A stretch of 16,584 nt of DNA from Chloroflexota bacterium. GTDB taxonomy: Bacteria > Chloroflexota > Anaerolineae > B4-G1. The stretch is from contig DSAR01000534.1 in the NCBI GenBank assembly GCA_011046405.1, positions 1 to 16,584 of the forward strand, in the 5' to 3' direction. Numbering within the stretch: the first letter of the stretch is position 1; the number at the start of each line of letters is the position of its first letter. The position numbers were made by a program, and so were the translations under genes. Positions 6,845-15,760 of the stretch are shown piece after piece. The notes under the pieces were generated by a model. The model saw only the letters and a list, made by a program, of their open reading frames with translations, was not told the DNA's origin and did not search any database.

Positions 6845-8053
6845 TCAGGGCCGAAATTGTCTCAGGTGCAACACAAAATCTTCCTCTTCCGAATTCGTTA
6901 TATCGTCCACCGATCTCGATTCAGCCGGCAAACTGAACCAGAACAGGCTGCCTTCACCCACCACGCTTTCGATGCCTACCTGCCCTCCCAGCTTATCCAC
7001 GATACGCCGCACGATAGATAGCCCCAACCCGTGTCCCTTGGTCCCCACCCGGTCGAGCCGGGTGAATGGCGTGAACAGGCGCGCTCGCTCCTCTCCGGTC
7101 AGGCCAGCGCCATTATCCCGCACCCAGAAACGCACCCAACCGGCGTCGTCCTTTTTTATCGCTCCCAACGTCACAATTGGTGGATTTCCACCATATTTGA
7201 TCGCGTTGCTGAGGTAGTTAAGCCACACCTCTTCGACCCAGGGGCCATAGCCCCACGCTAGCGGCCACGTCTCCGGAAAGATGATCTTGGCCTGACAACC
7301 CTCGACCAGGTAATCCAGCCGTTCTAGCGCATCATGGACAATCGCAGACATATCCAACTTCGTCATTTGCACGCTCCCGGCCTTACGCACGCTGGCCAAG
7401 AGAAGCAACTCGTCGATGATACTGCTCATCTTCCGACCATGTTTGGCAATCCGCTGGAGATACCGGGCCAACGACTCGTCGTCGAAGACGCCCGGATCTT
7501 CTGCCAGCACCTGGGCATAGCCCACGACCTGGCCCAATGCCCCCTTGAGGTCGTGAGCCACCGTGTGGGCAAAGGCGTCCAATTCCTCGTTACGGGCTTC
7601 CAACTCAGCGGCATATCTAAACAATGCTTCCTCTGCCCTACGCTTGGCCTCTCGAAGGCGCTTTTGCTCTAACGCCCGCTTGATGACGGTCGGCAGTAAA
7701 TCGAGGTACCCGCCCTCTATATCTTTGACGATATAATCGCTGGCTCCTCGCTTCATCGCCTCCACGGCGATCTGCTCGCTGCCGTTGCCGGTGATCATGA
7801 CGATGGGCGGGGCATCCTTCTCCTGGGCGGTCAGGATTTGGATGACGTCCAATCCACTGTAGCCAGGCATCTCCTGATCCACCGCTACCAGATCAAAAGA
7901 TTCAGACTGACATCGGGCAATCCCTTCCACACCATCGCTGGCCAAATCGACCACGTAGCCCTTTCGCTCCAATTTCCTCTGTACGAGGCGCGCTAATCCA
8001 GGATCATCCTCGATATACAGCACACGAATTTGCCTGGATTCTGTTCCATTCAT
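6845..8053 (-). CDS. Hybrid receiver-histidine kinase (REC-HisKA-HATPase, 402 aa)
   Basis: Soluble kinase with an N-terminal receiver instead of a sensor. The receiver (about 10-130) is complete: D16-D17 in YIEDDPG, phospho-acceptor D59 (LVAVDQEMPG), the TGNGSEQIAVEAMKRGA stretch, and K110 in DYIVKD. A coiled coil (about 127-160) joins it to HisKA with H167 (TVAHDLKGAL). The HATPase shows N283 (YLSNAIKYGG), DNGAGL, LFTPFTRL and the G2 box GHGLGLSIVRRI, and an acidic tail (NSEEEDF) follows. The receiver is of the same type as the degenerate one in the 1254-aa kinase, but intact. Such REC-HK proteins typically take phosphate from another kinase and use the receiver to gate their own kinase. ATG 8053 was chosen; TTG one codon earlier (8056) fits GGGAGA (8063-8068) with 6-nt rather than 9-nt spacing. 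It is 66 nt after the giant kinase. Confidence 0.92.
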   Translation of the reverse strand: MNGTESRQIRVLYIEDDPGLARLVQRKLERKGYVVDLASDGVEGIARCQSESFDLVAVDQEMPGYSGLDVIQILTAQEKDAPPIVMITGNGSEQIAVEAMKRGASDYIVKDIEGGYLDLLPTVIKRALEQKRLREAKRRAEEALFRYAAELEARNEELDAFAHTVAHDLKGALGQVVGYAQVLAEDPGVFDDESLARYLQRIAKHGRKMSSIIDELLLLASVRKAGSVQMTKLDMSAIVHDALERLDYLVEGCQAKIIFPETWPLAWGYGPWVEEVWLNYLSNAIKYGGNPPIVTLGAIKKDDAGWVRFWVRDNGAGLTGEERARLFTPFTRLDRVGTKGHGLGLSIVRRIVDKLGGQVGIESVVGEGSLFWFSLPAESRSVDDITNSEEEDFVLHLRQFRP

Positions 8054-8119
8054 CAATGAGCATCTCCCATCGTGACGACCCTGCCCCCGCCGAATCGCGA
8101 TTCGCGCTGCGTGGGCATA

Positions 8120-11100
8120 CTACTCACCGCCCAAATTCGGAATCGTGAAACTAAACGTCGTTCCCTCACCCAAGGTAGACTCAAACCAGATGTATCCGCC
8201 ATGCCGGCGAATCAGCGTCTGAACGTAAGACAATCCCATACCCTCGCCTGGCACATCCTCTCTGCCCGCACGCCGGAAAGGCATGAAGACCTTCTCCTTA
8301 TCCGATTCTGCAATACCCCGGCCGTTATCTCGAACGTGAAAAGTCGTCACGTCGCGCCCCTGTTCGGCTGTGACCTCGATCTCGCCTGGCCTCTCGGGAT
8401 CAAGATACTTGACTGCATTGTTCAGGATGTTACCCATAATCTGTTCCATTGAGGTGCGATCGGCCATAATGGTGGGCAGCGATCCCACTTTCACCTGGAT
8501 CTGCTGTGCTTCGATCTGATGAGCCAGTGTCTGCAGCGTAGTATGTACAGTCGCCCCCATATCAACCCTCTCCATTCGAAGTTCGCGACGCCCCAGACGC
8601 GAGAGTTTCAAAACGGCGTTGGTAAAATGGCTCATCCGGTTGATGGAAGCGTCGATGAAGCTCAAGGCCTCTGGAATATCCTCTTTGAGGGCTAAAGTGA
8701 CAACTTCCTGGCGTTCCTCACTCAAATGGGGTAACGCCTCGGTCATCGCGCTATCGACGAGCGCCAGGGCGTCGTCCAATTCGGTGGAGAAACCCTTGAG
8801 ATTGACCAGGGGCGCCCGTAGATCGTGGGAGACGATGTAGGCAAACTGCTTGATCTCCTCGTTGCTCCGCTCCAACTCGTCAGCGTAGCGTTTCAATTGC
8901 TGCTCCGCCCGCTTGCGCTCGGTGATATCGACGACGACGATCAAAGTGCCCTGGAAACTCCCATCACTCGACGTCAGGGGGGAAGCTGAGACGTGAGCGA
9001 TCAAAACGCTCCCATCCTTGCGACGGATGGGAGATTCGTATTGATACTGGGCCCCCTCCTGTATCTGGATCACGCGCTTCCGGTAGCGTTTGATCCCCTC
9101 GGCACCGATGAGGTTGGACAAATCCATCCCCATCAACTCGTCCGGGTCATAGCCCAACATCTGCATCAAGGCCGGGTTGGCGAAAGTCAAACGCTCCTCG
9201 GAATCGACGATGCCAATGCCGGCAATCGCCGTTTCGGCGACTGCCCGATACCGTTCCTCACTCTGCCGCAGTGCCTCCTCCGCCCGTTTTCGCTTGGTGG
9301 CGTCCCGGGCGATCATCGTGAAGAAGGTCTCGTCCTTGGTGGTCCACGTCGCCAACGAAAGGTCCAGCGGGAACTGCTCTCCTCCCTTTCGCACCCCGGT
9401 CACCTCGATCGGTTTTCCCAACAGATCCGAGTGCCCGGTCTCCAGCACCTGCTCGATGCTCTGCCGGAACACCTCGTAGAATTCCTGGGTCAAAATGGAA
9501 GATAAAAGCTGTCCGCGCGTCTCGCCGACCCAGTAGCCAAAAATTTGCCGGGCAGCATCGTTCCAGAAAAAGACGTTCTCCTCGCTGTCGAAAATGACGA
9601 TGGCGTCGCTGGCCGTCTCGGCGATGGAGCGAAAGCGCTTCTCGCTCTCCAGCAGCGCCTCGTCGGCTCGCTCGCGCTCCACCAACTCCCGCTGAATCGC
9701 CTCGTACAAGCGGGCATTCTCGATAGCCACGGCGACCTGATCGGCCAGGGTCTCCATCACGATCACGTCGTTCCGATCGAAGGCGTGGGGATGCAAGCTC
9801 TGCGCGTCCAACACCCCCACGATTTTATCCCCGACTTGAATAGGCACGCTCAACTCGGAACGTGTGGGGGCCACGTCCAGGTACAGATCCACATCTTGCG
9901 GTTCCACCTCCACGTCTCCCACCAACACCGTCTTCCCCTCGTACCCAACGCGACCAACGACGCCCTCTCCCACCGCCACACGGTACTCCTTGGGGAAAAG
10001 ATCCTCAAAGGAACCGGCCCGGGCCTGCAAAATCAACGCATCCTGGGCTTCATTCAGGATAAACACGGCCACGTGGTGGTAACCAAAGCTATGCTGGACC
10101 AATTGAACGGTGCGATCCATCACGTTATCCAGTTCGAGCACCGCGGCGATCTGACCGCCGATATTGTTGATCAAGGCCAGTTGAGCCGCCCGCCGCCTCA
10201 ATTCCTCCTCCGCTCGCTTGCGCTCGCCAATCTCGTGCTGCGCTTGCTCGTATAAACGCGCATTCTGAATCGCAATGACCGTCTGGCTGGCGATGGAGGT
10301 CAATAAATCCAAATCGTGCGCGTCATAAGCGTTGTAACGAGTGAAACTCTGGGCGCCGATGACGCCCAGGACCCGGTCGCCCAGCACCAAAGGGACGCCG
10401 ATCCACGAACGGGCCGGTTCCCCAACGGATTCTATGTCCCGTTCTCTCATCCACTCGCCAATGTCTTCATTGATGAGCACACTCTCCCGGTGACGAATGA
10501 CATGCCCGCTGATGCCTTCGGCGGCAGACACCACCGTGATCTCCTGGTCAATTTTCGACTCGGAGACGTCGAAGGCAAACGTGATTGTCTCCTCTTCTGC
10601 ATCGTAAAGCCCAATGTAGAAATTGCTCGTGTCGATGAGGCGCGATGCGCCCCGGTAGGCCTCCGCCATCACCTCATCCACATCGAGCCGGGCGGTCAAC
10701 GCCTGCCCCAGTTTGTTCAATACGGCCAGTTCCTGGGCTCGTCTCTGGGCCTGTTCGAACAAGCGCGCGTTGTCGATCGCCACACCGGCCTGGTTGGCCA
10801 ACGCCTGCAAGACGTCCACGTCGTCCGGGTCGAAGGCAAATGGCCGATCGCTCTGTACGTCCAGGACCCCAATGACCCGTCCTGTCACCTTGATCGGCAG
10901 ACACAACTCGCTCCGGGTATCGGGCAACGACTCGACCGGCAGATAGCGGGGATCTTCCGTCACGTCATTCGACACGATCGATTTTTCCTCACGCATCGCC
11001 TCGGCCGTCAAACTCGAATCTCGCGTCCAATCCACAGGCACCAAGCATTCACCCTCAGGCCGGGCGTCAGAATCCCCGACGCGGCTCTCGCTGCGCGGCA

Positions 11101-14100
11101 TCAAGCAATCCCCTTCCACCAGCACAACGCCGACAAAATAGTAAGCGAAGCGGGCCTTGACGACGTCAACGATGCGGTTCAATAGATCATCCACGTCCAG
11201 GACCGACGTGATCGTGCGCCCGACCTCGTTGATGGCCTCCATCTCCTGGGCCCGGCGTCGTGTTTTCTCCAGGAGCCGGAGGTTATCCAGCGCCGTGGCG
11301 ACCTGGGCCGCGACGGTCGAGAAGACAGCCAGGTCGTGCTCGTCGTAACACCCTTCCCGCTCGTAATCCTGGACTGCCATCACCCCCACGACCTTGTCGG
11401 CCGCGATCAGGGGAACGCCCATCCAGGAATGCGCTTCAGATCCAAATGCTTGAACGTCGCGCTCCTCCAGAAACGTATGGAGCGCCTCGGCAGTGCGGAA
11501 GAGCAATCGCTCTCGATGGTGAATGATATAGCCGGTCAATCCAACGCTGCCCGGATGACGGCGCTCCACTGTCGAGCACCGTTGTCCGCCTTCGACCCAC
11601 AGCGGTATCGACCATTCATCCGTTTGCTCTTGGTACAGCGCCAGGTAGAAATTGACCGCCTCGAAGAGCCGCCCCACTTGCTGGCGCAACGTGTTCAGCA
11701 AATCATCTATTTCGATCGCCGAGGCCACTGCCTGACCGATCTCATTGACAATAGACAACTCGGTAACGCGCCGCTCGAGCGCCTGGAAAAGTCCTGCTTT
11801 TTCTAAAGCGACGGCGACCTGATCGGCGATGATGAAGAGCAACAACTCGTCCTCGTCATCCCAAACATCGGGATCGTAGGATTGGACGTTGATCACACCG
11901 ACGACCTCACCACTGACGATCATCGGCGCTCCCAGCCAAGATAGTGTATGATGTCCCGTCCCCCATAACACAGGCACAGGCAATTCGTCATACTCCTCGT
12001 CAAAATTTCGAATGATGAGCGGCTTCTTACGCTCTAAAATCACCGCACACAGCCCTTCATTGGCTGGCATACGGGAGCGGGGTTGAACAACGCCTTGGTC
12101 CACCTCCAGCCGAAAATCCAGCGAGTCCGTCTCCTCGTCGTACAGCGCGAAGAAAAAGGCGTCGGCGTTAAAAACTGCGGCCACCTCTTGATACACCGCT
12201 TGCGCCAGATCGTCCAGGCTTAACGTCGATCCGGCGACTTTGGCGATCCGGTTGACGACTGTCAATCGCTCCGCCCGGCTGGTCGCCTCCTCGAAGAAGC
12301 GGACGTTTTCTATCGCTGTAGCCGCCTGGTTGGCAAAAGCTTCTAACATCTGAATGGTGTTCAAATCGGGAAGTTGCCCATCCACGGGATCGTCGACCGA
12401 AACGATCCCGACCGGCTCACCGGCCGTCCCCCACATCGGCACCAACAACGCATCGTCAGGACGCCAATAGTCAGCCCCCCGATCCATCCCATCAACCCGG
12501 ATTGTTATGCCGTCGAAATCCCGGTCCCAATCGTATTCTCCATGCCGGATGAAATAGGAACGGCTGATCCTGAAGCGATCCTGCATCAGCGCCTGAATAT
12601 CGTCCCACTCGTAGACCGCTTGCAACAACTTTTCTCGTTCAGCCCCATCGAAGCCAATCACGGCCTGGACTGTCAACACGTCCTTCTCCGGCTGGTAAAC
12701 GTTGAGCGCCACCCGGTTGAAGCCCAGTTTGACCGCTCCCCGGGCAACCCGCTCCAGAACCTGTTCCAGGTCCAATCCCTGGTGCAATAACTCGCTGAGA
12801 GCCAGCGTTTGAGCCAGACGTTCCGATTGCCGCTGAACAGCTTCGTACAAGCGGGCGTTCTGAATCGCCACGGCGATTTGGGTGCTCAACGTCTCCATCA
12901 AAGAGACGTCGGTCGCGTCGAAGGCGTCATAACGATCGCTCTGCAAATCCAACACGCCAATGACGTCTTCGCCGCTCTTGATCGGAACCGCCAACTCAGA
13001 CTTGCTTCTCTCGGTCGCAACGCGAATGAAATGGGGATTCTGCGCCACGTCTCCACTGATCTGTACCTCGCCGGTCTGGGCCGCACGTCCGATCATCCCC
13101 TCCCCCACTGCCAGCGTCATGTCCCAGGGAAGAACGTCCCGATATCCGCCTGCCATCGCCTGCAAAACCAGGCGATCGGTGCGCTCATCCAGCAACATCA
13201 GCAACACGTTGTAGTAATCGAAAGTTTCCTGCACGACCGTCACGATATCCGGCAGCAAGGTATCCAATTCCAATTCGCCGCTGATACGCTGCCCAATTCG
13301 AAAAACCAACGCCGCCTGGGTGACACGCCGTTGAACCTCCTCCTCGGCCAGCTTGCGCTTGGTGATGTCGCGCAGGACACCCTCGGTGCTCACCAGACGC
13401 CCATCCTCGTAGACGGGCATCGAGCGATCTTCCAGGTAGATCAACGACCCATCCTGGCACCGCCACCAGGCTTCCCAGGCCGGCGCATCCACGATCTCCC
13501 CCGCTTGCATCGCCTGGAAGAGACGTTCTTGCTCGACAAACTTCTCCTCGCCAATGACCTGGCCAAGAAACGCCCGCCGCCCGCCCATTCGCTCGATATC
13601 CGCCTGGGTATACCCAAGCAAACGCTCGAAAGAGGGGCTGAGATAGGCGAACTCACCCGTCTCCCCATCGACGCTGTACAGCACATCGTTGATCGACGCG
13701 GCTATGCGCCGGAAGTTCTCCTCCGACTGCCGCAGCGTCTCCTCGACCGCCCTACGCTGCTGAAAGAGCAACGCTCCCTTCAACGCGCTGCTAATCTGCA
13801 GGCAAAGCGTCTCGTACACAGCCCCCTCATCAACCCCTTCGTCAAAGAGGATGAAACCCATCTGCTCCTCGCTGAAGTAGAGGGATTCAACGATCAAGCT
13901 GTAGCGACTGTTTTGGGGCAACAGATCCGGGGGAACCAACTGACAAGAAGGAAAACGACGGCCATTTTCGGCCATCTCGATATCGAAGCCCTTAGCAGAA
14001 ACCTGGTCATAAGCCATCAACAGGCGGGACCACGCCTCCGGTTTTGCCGGGTCTTCATACAGAGCCAGGTAAGCGCGCTCGATGCCCAAATCAGGCAGGT

Positions 14101-15496
14101 GATTCACCAGGGCTTCGACCAACTCCGGCATCCCGAAGGAGGTGATGAGGGCATGGCTGACGCCGGCCAGCGCACTATCTCGCTCCAGCTTATCGACACG
14201 CCATTGGGCCATGGCCCGCTGTACGGCCTCGTTGACGACGACCTGCGCCTGACCAAAGACATTTCCAATCCAAGATGTAGACGCGCCATCCTTGGTGCAA
14301 AGCGTCACGTACCGCAGCAAAATCGCCAAGGCCTGGCGCCACGACGATACATCCTCACGCGCCACCATCACCTGGTACAGGACCTCATCCAACGCGCGCA
14401 GAAAAGCACCGGCCTCGTCTCCCCGGATCTCGACCGACAGGGCATCCAACAACATAGTCGTCCATTCATCGACCTTATCGGCCGGTCCCATCACGGCTTG
14501 GCGCATCTCCACCAGGATATTAGCCCGCTGGACGAGCAGTCTCTGCTCGATCGAGTCAACGACCGATCCCGTCCGCTCCGTCATCACCAACACCGAAGCC
14601 GGATCTAGACATCCACACGAGCGCCGGATGATCAGCTCGGCCGGTTGGACGACCCGTTCGGGAACGTCCTCTCCTGCCATCAATTGCAACAACATCTCAG
14701 CCGAGCGCCGCCCCTGTTGGTAGGACGATTGCCGCACCGTCGTCAAGGGAGGGGTCACGTAATGACATTCCTCGACGTCATCGAATCCAGTCACCGCCAG
14801 ATCGCCCGGCACCCGTTTCCCCCAGCGCTGCAAGGCCTCAATGGCACCAATCGCCACCTCATCGGCCACGGCGACCAATCCATCGAAACTCACGGCCCGT
14901 TCTTCGAGCAAGAGGTCGACCGCCTCTGCGCCTGCCGCCTTGAAAAACCCGCCCGGCGCGACCAGGCTGGGGTCCACTGGAAGATCGTGCTCAGTCAGCG
15001 TGTCGACGTACGCCCGGTACCGTTCCTGGGCCTCGGGATGTCCCGCCGGCCCCTGGACGAATGCAATGTGGCGGCAACCGTGCTTCTCGATCAGGTGAGA
15101 GACGACGTCCTTCACCCCCTGGTAATTGTCGACCAACAGGCTGGGGACTCCCGCCACTGCAACCGACACACTGACCATGGGCAAAGGGCGAAATTGCTCG
15201 AAGAAGGCGTCCAAGATTTCATTATCAACGTATTCAGCCAGGGAACCACTCCAGACCAGCAAGCCATCCAGCCTATCTTCGCTCAACAGGTCATACAGGA
15301 CGTTTGCCTGGGCGTCAAATTCCACGGGAGAGGAGATAGGTCGTCCAATGAAGGAAAGCAAATTGACGTCTCGCTCCCGCGTCAGGTCGTTCACACCAGC
15401 CCAAAGGTCATAATTGTATTGGACTTCGATCCCTGCGATCAACAGCCCAATCGTTGGGCGCCCATTTCGAGGCTTGTGGAGGTTTTCAGTATCCAT
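8120..15496 (-). CDS. Giant LacI-sensor/multi-GAF/PAS histidine kinase (2458 aa)
   Basis: Soluble histidine kinase with a very long sensory array. Residues 14-298 are a LacI/GalR-type periplasmic-binding fold (RPTIGLLIAGIEVQYN, HIAFVQGP, DGLVAVADEVAIGA, LAVTGFDDVEECHYVTPPLTTVRQ, ending RRSCGCLDP). Only 13 residues precede it, so there is no helix-turn-helix and no signal peptide: this is a cytoplasmic small-molecule sensor. A helical linker (300-440) and a divergent GAF-like domain (about 440-575) follow, then PAS1 (588-715). Seven clear GAFs come next (about 730-886, 893-1070, 1078-1238, 1248-1410, 1418-1582, 1590-1750, 1772-1932), then PAS2 (1948-2070) and PAS3 (2076-2198). HisKA has H2224 (IVSHDLRAPLVN); HATPase has N2360 (NILNNAVKYL), VRDNGRGI and GEGMGLSYVQTLIRRHGG. 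The sugar-type ligand and the individual GAF/PAS ligands are unknown. ATG 15496 has AGGG 8 nt upstream. First gene of the signalling cluster. Confidence 0.93.
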   Translation of the reverse strand: MDTENLHKPRNGRPTIGLLIAGIEVQYNYDLWAGVNDLTRERDVNLLSFIGRPISSPVEFDAQANVLYDLLSEDRLDGLLVWSGSLAEYVDNEILDAFFEQFRPLPMVSVSVAVAGVPSLLVDNYQGVKDVVSHLIEKHGCRHIAFVQGPAGHPEAQERYRAYVDTLTEHDLPVDPSLVAPGGFFKAAGAEAVDLLLEERAVSFDGLVAVADEVAIGAIEALQRWGKRVPGDLAVTGFDDVEECHYVTPPLTTVRQSSYQQGRRSAEMLLQLMAGEDVPERVVQPAELIIRRSCGCLDPASVLVMTERTGSVVDSIEQRLLVQRANILVEMRQAVMGPADKVDEWTTMLLDALSVEIRGDEAGAFLRALDEVLYQVMVAREDVSSWRQALAILLRYVTLCTKDGASTSWIGNVFGQAQVVVNEAVQRAMAQWRVDKLERDSALAGVSHALITSFGMPELVEALVNHLPDLGIERAYLALYEDPAKPEAWSRLLMAYDQVSAKGFDIEMAENGRRFPSCQLVPPDLLPQNSRYSLIVESLYFSEEQMGFILFDEGVDEGAVYETLCLQISSALKGALLFQQRRAVEETLRQSEENFRRIAASINDVLYSVDGETGEFAYLSPSFERLLGYTQADIERMGGRRAFLGQVIGEEKFVEQERLFQAMQAGEIVDAPAWEAWWRCQDGSLIYLEDRSMPVYEDGRLVSTEGVLRDITKRKLAEEEVQRRVTQAALVFRIGQRISGELELDTLLPDIVTVVQETFDYYNVLLMLLDERTDRLVLQAMAGGYRDVLPWDMTLAVGEGMIGRAAQTGEVQISGDVAQNPHFIRVATERSKSELAVPIKSGEDVIGVLDLQSDRYDAFDATDVSLMETLSTQIAVAIQNARLYEAVQRQSERLAQTLALSELLHQGLDLEQVLERVARGAVKLGFNRVALNVYQPEKDVLTVQAVIGFDGAEREKLLQAVYEWDDIQALMQDRFRISRSYFIRHGEYDWDRDFDGITIRVDGMDRGADYWRPDDALLVPMWGTAGEPVGIVSVDDPVDGQLPDLNTIQMLEAFANQAATAIENVRFFEEATSRAERLTVVNRIAKVAGSTLSLDDLAQAVYQEVAAVFNADAFFFALYDEETDSLDFRLEVDQGVVQPRSRMPANEGLCAVILERKKPLIIRNFDEEYDELPVPVLWGTGHHTLSWLGAPMIVSGEVVGVINVQSYDPDVWDDEDELLLFIIADQVAVALEKAGLFQALERRVTELSIVNEIGQAVASAIEIDDLLNTLRQQVGRLFEAVNFYLALYQEQTDEWSIPLWVEGGQRCSTVERRHPGSVGLTGYIIHHRERLLFRTAEALHTFLEERDVQAFGSEAHSWMGVPLIAADKVVGVMAVQDYEREGCYDEHDLAVFSTVAAQVATALDNLRLLEKTRRRAQEMEAINEVGRTITSVLDVDDLLNRIVDVVKARFAYYFVGVVLVEGDCLMPRSESRVGDSDARPEGECLVPVDWTRDSSLTAEAMREEKSIVSNDVTEDPRYLPVESLPDTRSELCLPIKVTGRVIGVLDVQSDRPFAFDPDDVDVLQALANQAGVAIDNARLFEQAQRRAQELAVLNKLGQALTARLDVDEVMAEAYRGASRLIDTSNFYIGLYDAEEETITFAFDVSESKIDQEITVVSAAEGISGHVIRHRESVLINEDIGEWMRERDIESVGEPARSWIGVPLVLGDRVLGVIGAQSFTRYNAYDAHDLDLLTSIASQTVIAIQNARLYEQAQHEIGERKRAEEELRRRAAQLALINNIGGQIAAVLELDNVMDRTVQLVQHSFGYHHVAVFILNEAQDALILQARAGSFEDLFPKEYRVAVGEGVVGRVGYEGKTVLVGDVEVEPQDVDLYLDVAPTRSELSVPIQVGDKIVGVLDAQSLHPHAFDRNDVIVMETLADQVAVAIENARLYEAIQRELVERERADEALLESEKRFRSIAETASDAIVIFDSEENVFFWNDAARQIFGYWVGETRGQLLSSILTQEFYEVFRQSIEQVLETGHSDLLGKPIEVTGVRKGGEQFPLDLSLATWTTKDETFFTMIARDATKRKRAEEALRQSEERYRAVAETAIAGIGIVDSEERLTFANPALMQMLGYDPDELMGMDLSNLIGAEGIKRYRKRVIQIQEGAQYQYESPIRRKDGSVLIAHVSASPLTSSDGSFQGTLIVVVDITERKRAEQQLKRYADELERSNEEIKQFAYIVSHDLRAPLVNLKGFSTELDDALALVDSAMTEALPHLSEERQEVVTLALKEDIPEALSFIDASINRMSHFTNAVLKLSRLGRRELRMERVDMGATVHTTLQTLAHQIEAQQIQVKVGSLPTIMADRTSMEQIMGNILNNAVKYLDPERPGEIEVTAEQGRDVTTFHVRDNGRGIAESDKEKVFMPFRRAGREDVPGEGMGLSYVQTLIRRHGGYIWFESTLGEGTTFSFTIPNLGGE

Positions 15497-15621
15497 CTGC
15501 TCATCCCTGCTTCAATCACGCTACTGGTTCCAACGCCGAATCCATCATTCCGTCTCAGCGACCGGCAGAGTTTACAACGCCGTCATCGAATAGATTATTT
15601 CATTACCCGACATCTTTGGAT

Positions 15622-15637
15622 CACGAATGGCACGAAT
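15622..15637. repeat. CACGAAT direct repeat
   Basis: CACGAAT occurs at 15622-15628 and again at 15631-15637, two bases apart, about 130 nt before the giant kinase start. It could be part of a dispersed intergenic repeat or a tandem regulator half-site; nothing more can be said. Confidence 0.4.
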
Positions 15638-15654
15638 AAACAAATGACGTATCT

Positions 15655-15760
15655 ACGTATCTTCTCAATAAGTTGGGGAGCTGTGGCCGGTCTCCCGACC
15701 GAGCCACAGCGGGCACGGTCAGGAGACCGGCCCGAGCGAGTTTGCCCCGGTTTATTGAGA
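15655..15760. repeat. Palindromic intergenic repeat, copy 2 (inverted relative to copy 1, different core)
   Basis: The left end ACGTATCTTCTCAATAA (15655-15671) equals 1116-1132 and continues AGTTGGGGA, matching the complement of copy 1's other end (AAGTAGGGGA). The right end CCCCGGTTTATTGAGA (15745-15760) matches the complement of copy 1's left side (TCTCAATAAACCGGGG), then diverges (TGAAAAGA instead of AGATAC). The two copies are therefore in opposite orientation. The core between the ends is unrelated to copy 1 and forms two alternative hairpins. The left end is preceded by another ACGTATCT, giving a tandem pair. No coding capacity. Confidence 0.82.
15680..15732. repeat. Two mutually exclusive hairpins in the core of repeat copy 2
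   Basis: Hairpin A: GCTGTGGC plus CGGTC (15680-15692) pairs with GACCG (15697-15701) and GCCACAGC (15703-15710), giving 13 bp with one bulged A and a TCCC loop. Hairpin B: 15685-15701 pairs with 15716-15732, giving 17 positions with a single C/A mismatch and a 14-nt loop. They share 15685-15701, so only one can form at a time. Confidence 0.75.

Noticed and set aside
10316..11185. 289-codon open frame on the plus strand
   Set aside because: Antisense shadow of the GAF array of the giant kinase with no recognisable features.
12809..14608. 599-codon open frame on the plus strand
   Set aside because: It lies wholly antisense to the giant kinase, whose domains are unmistakable. The translation has no recognisable motif and the open frame is explained by the codon bias of the real gene.
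15497..15654. Sigma70-type promoter for the giant kinase
   Set aside because: AT-rich segments exist on the minus strand, but no -35 and -10 pair with acceptable sequence and spacing was found.
1116..15760. Composite transposon delimited by the inverted repeats
   Set aside because: No transposase, integrase or resolvase is encoded between or beside the copies, and there is no shared flanking duplication at the outer ends of the whole block.
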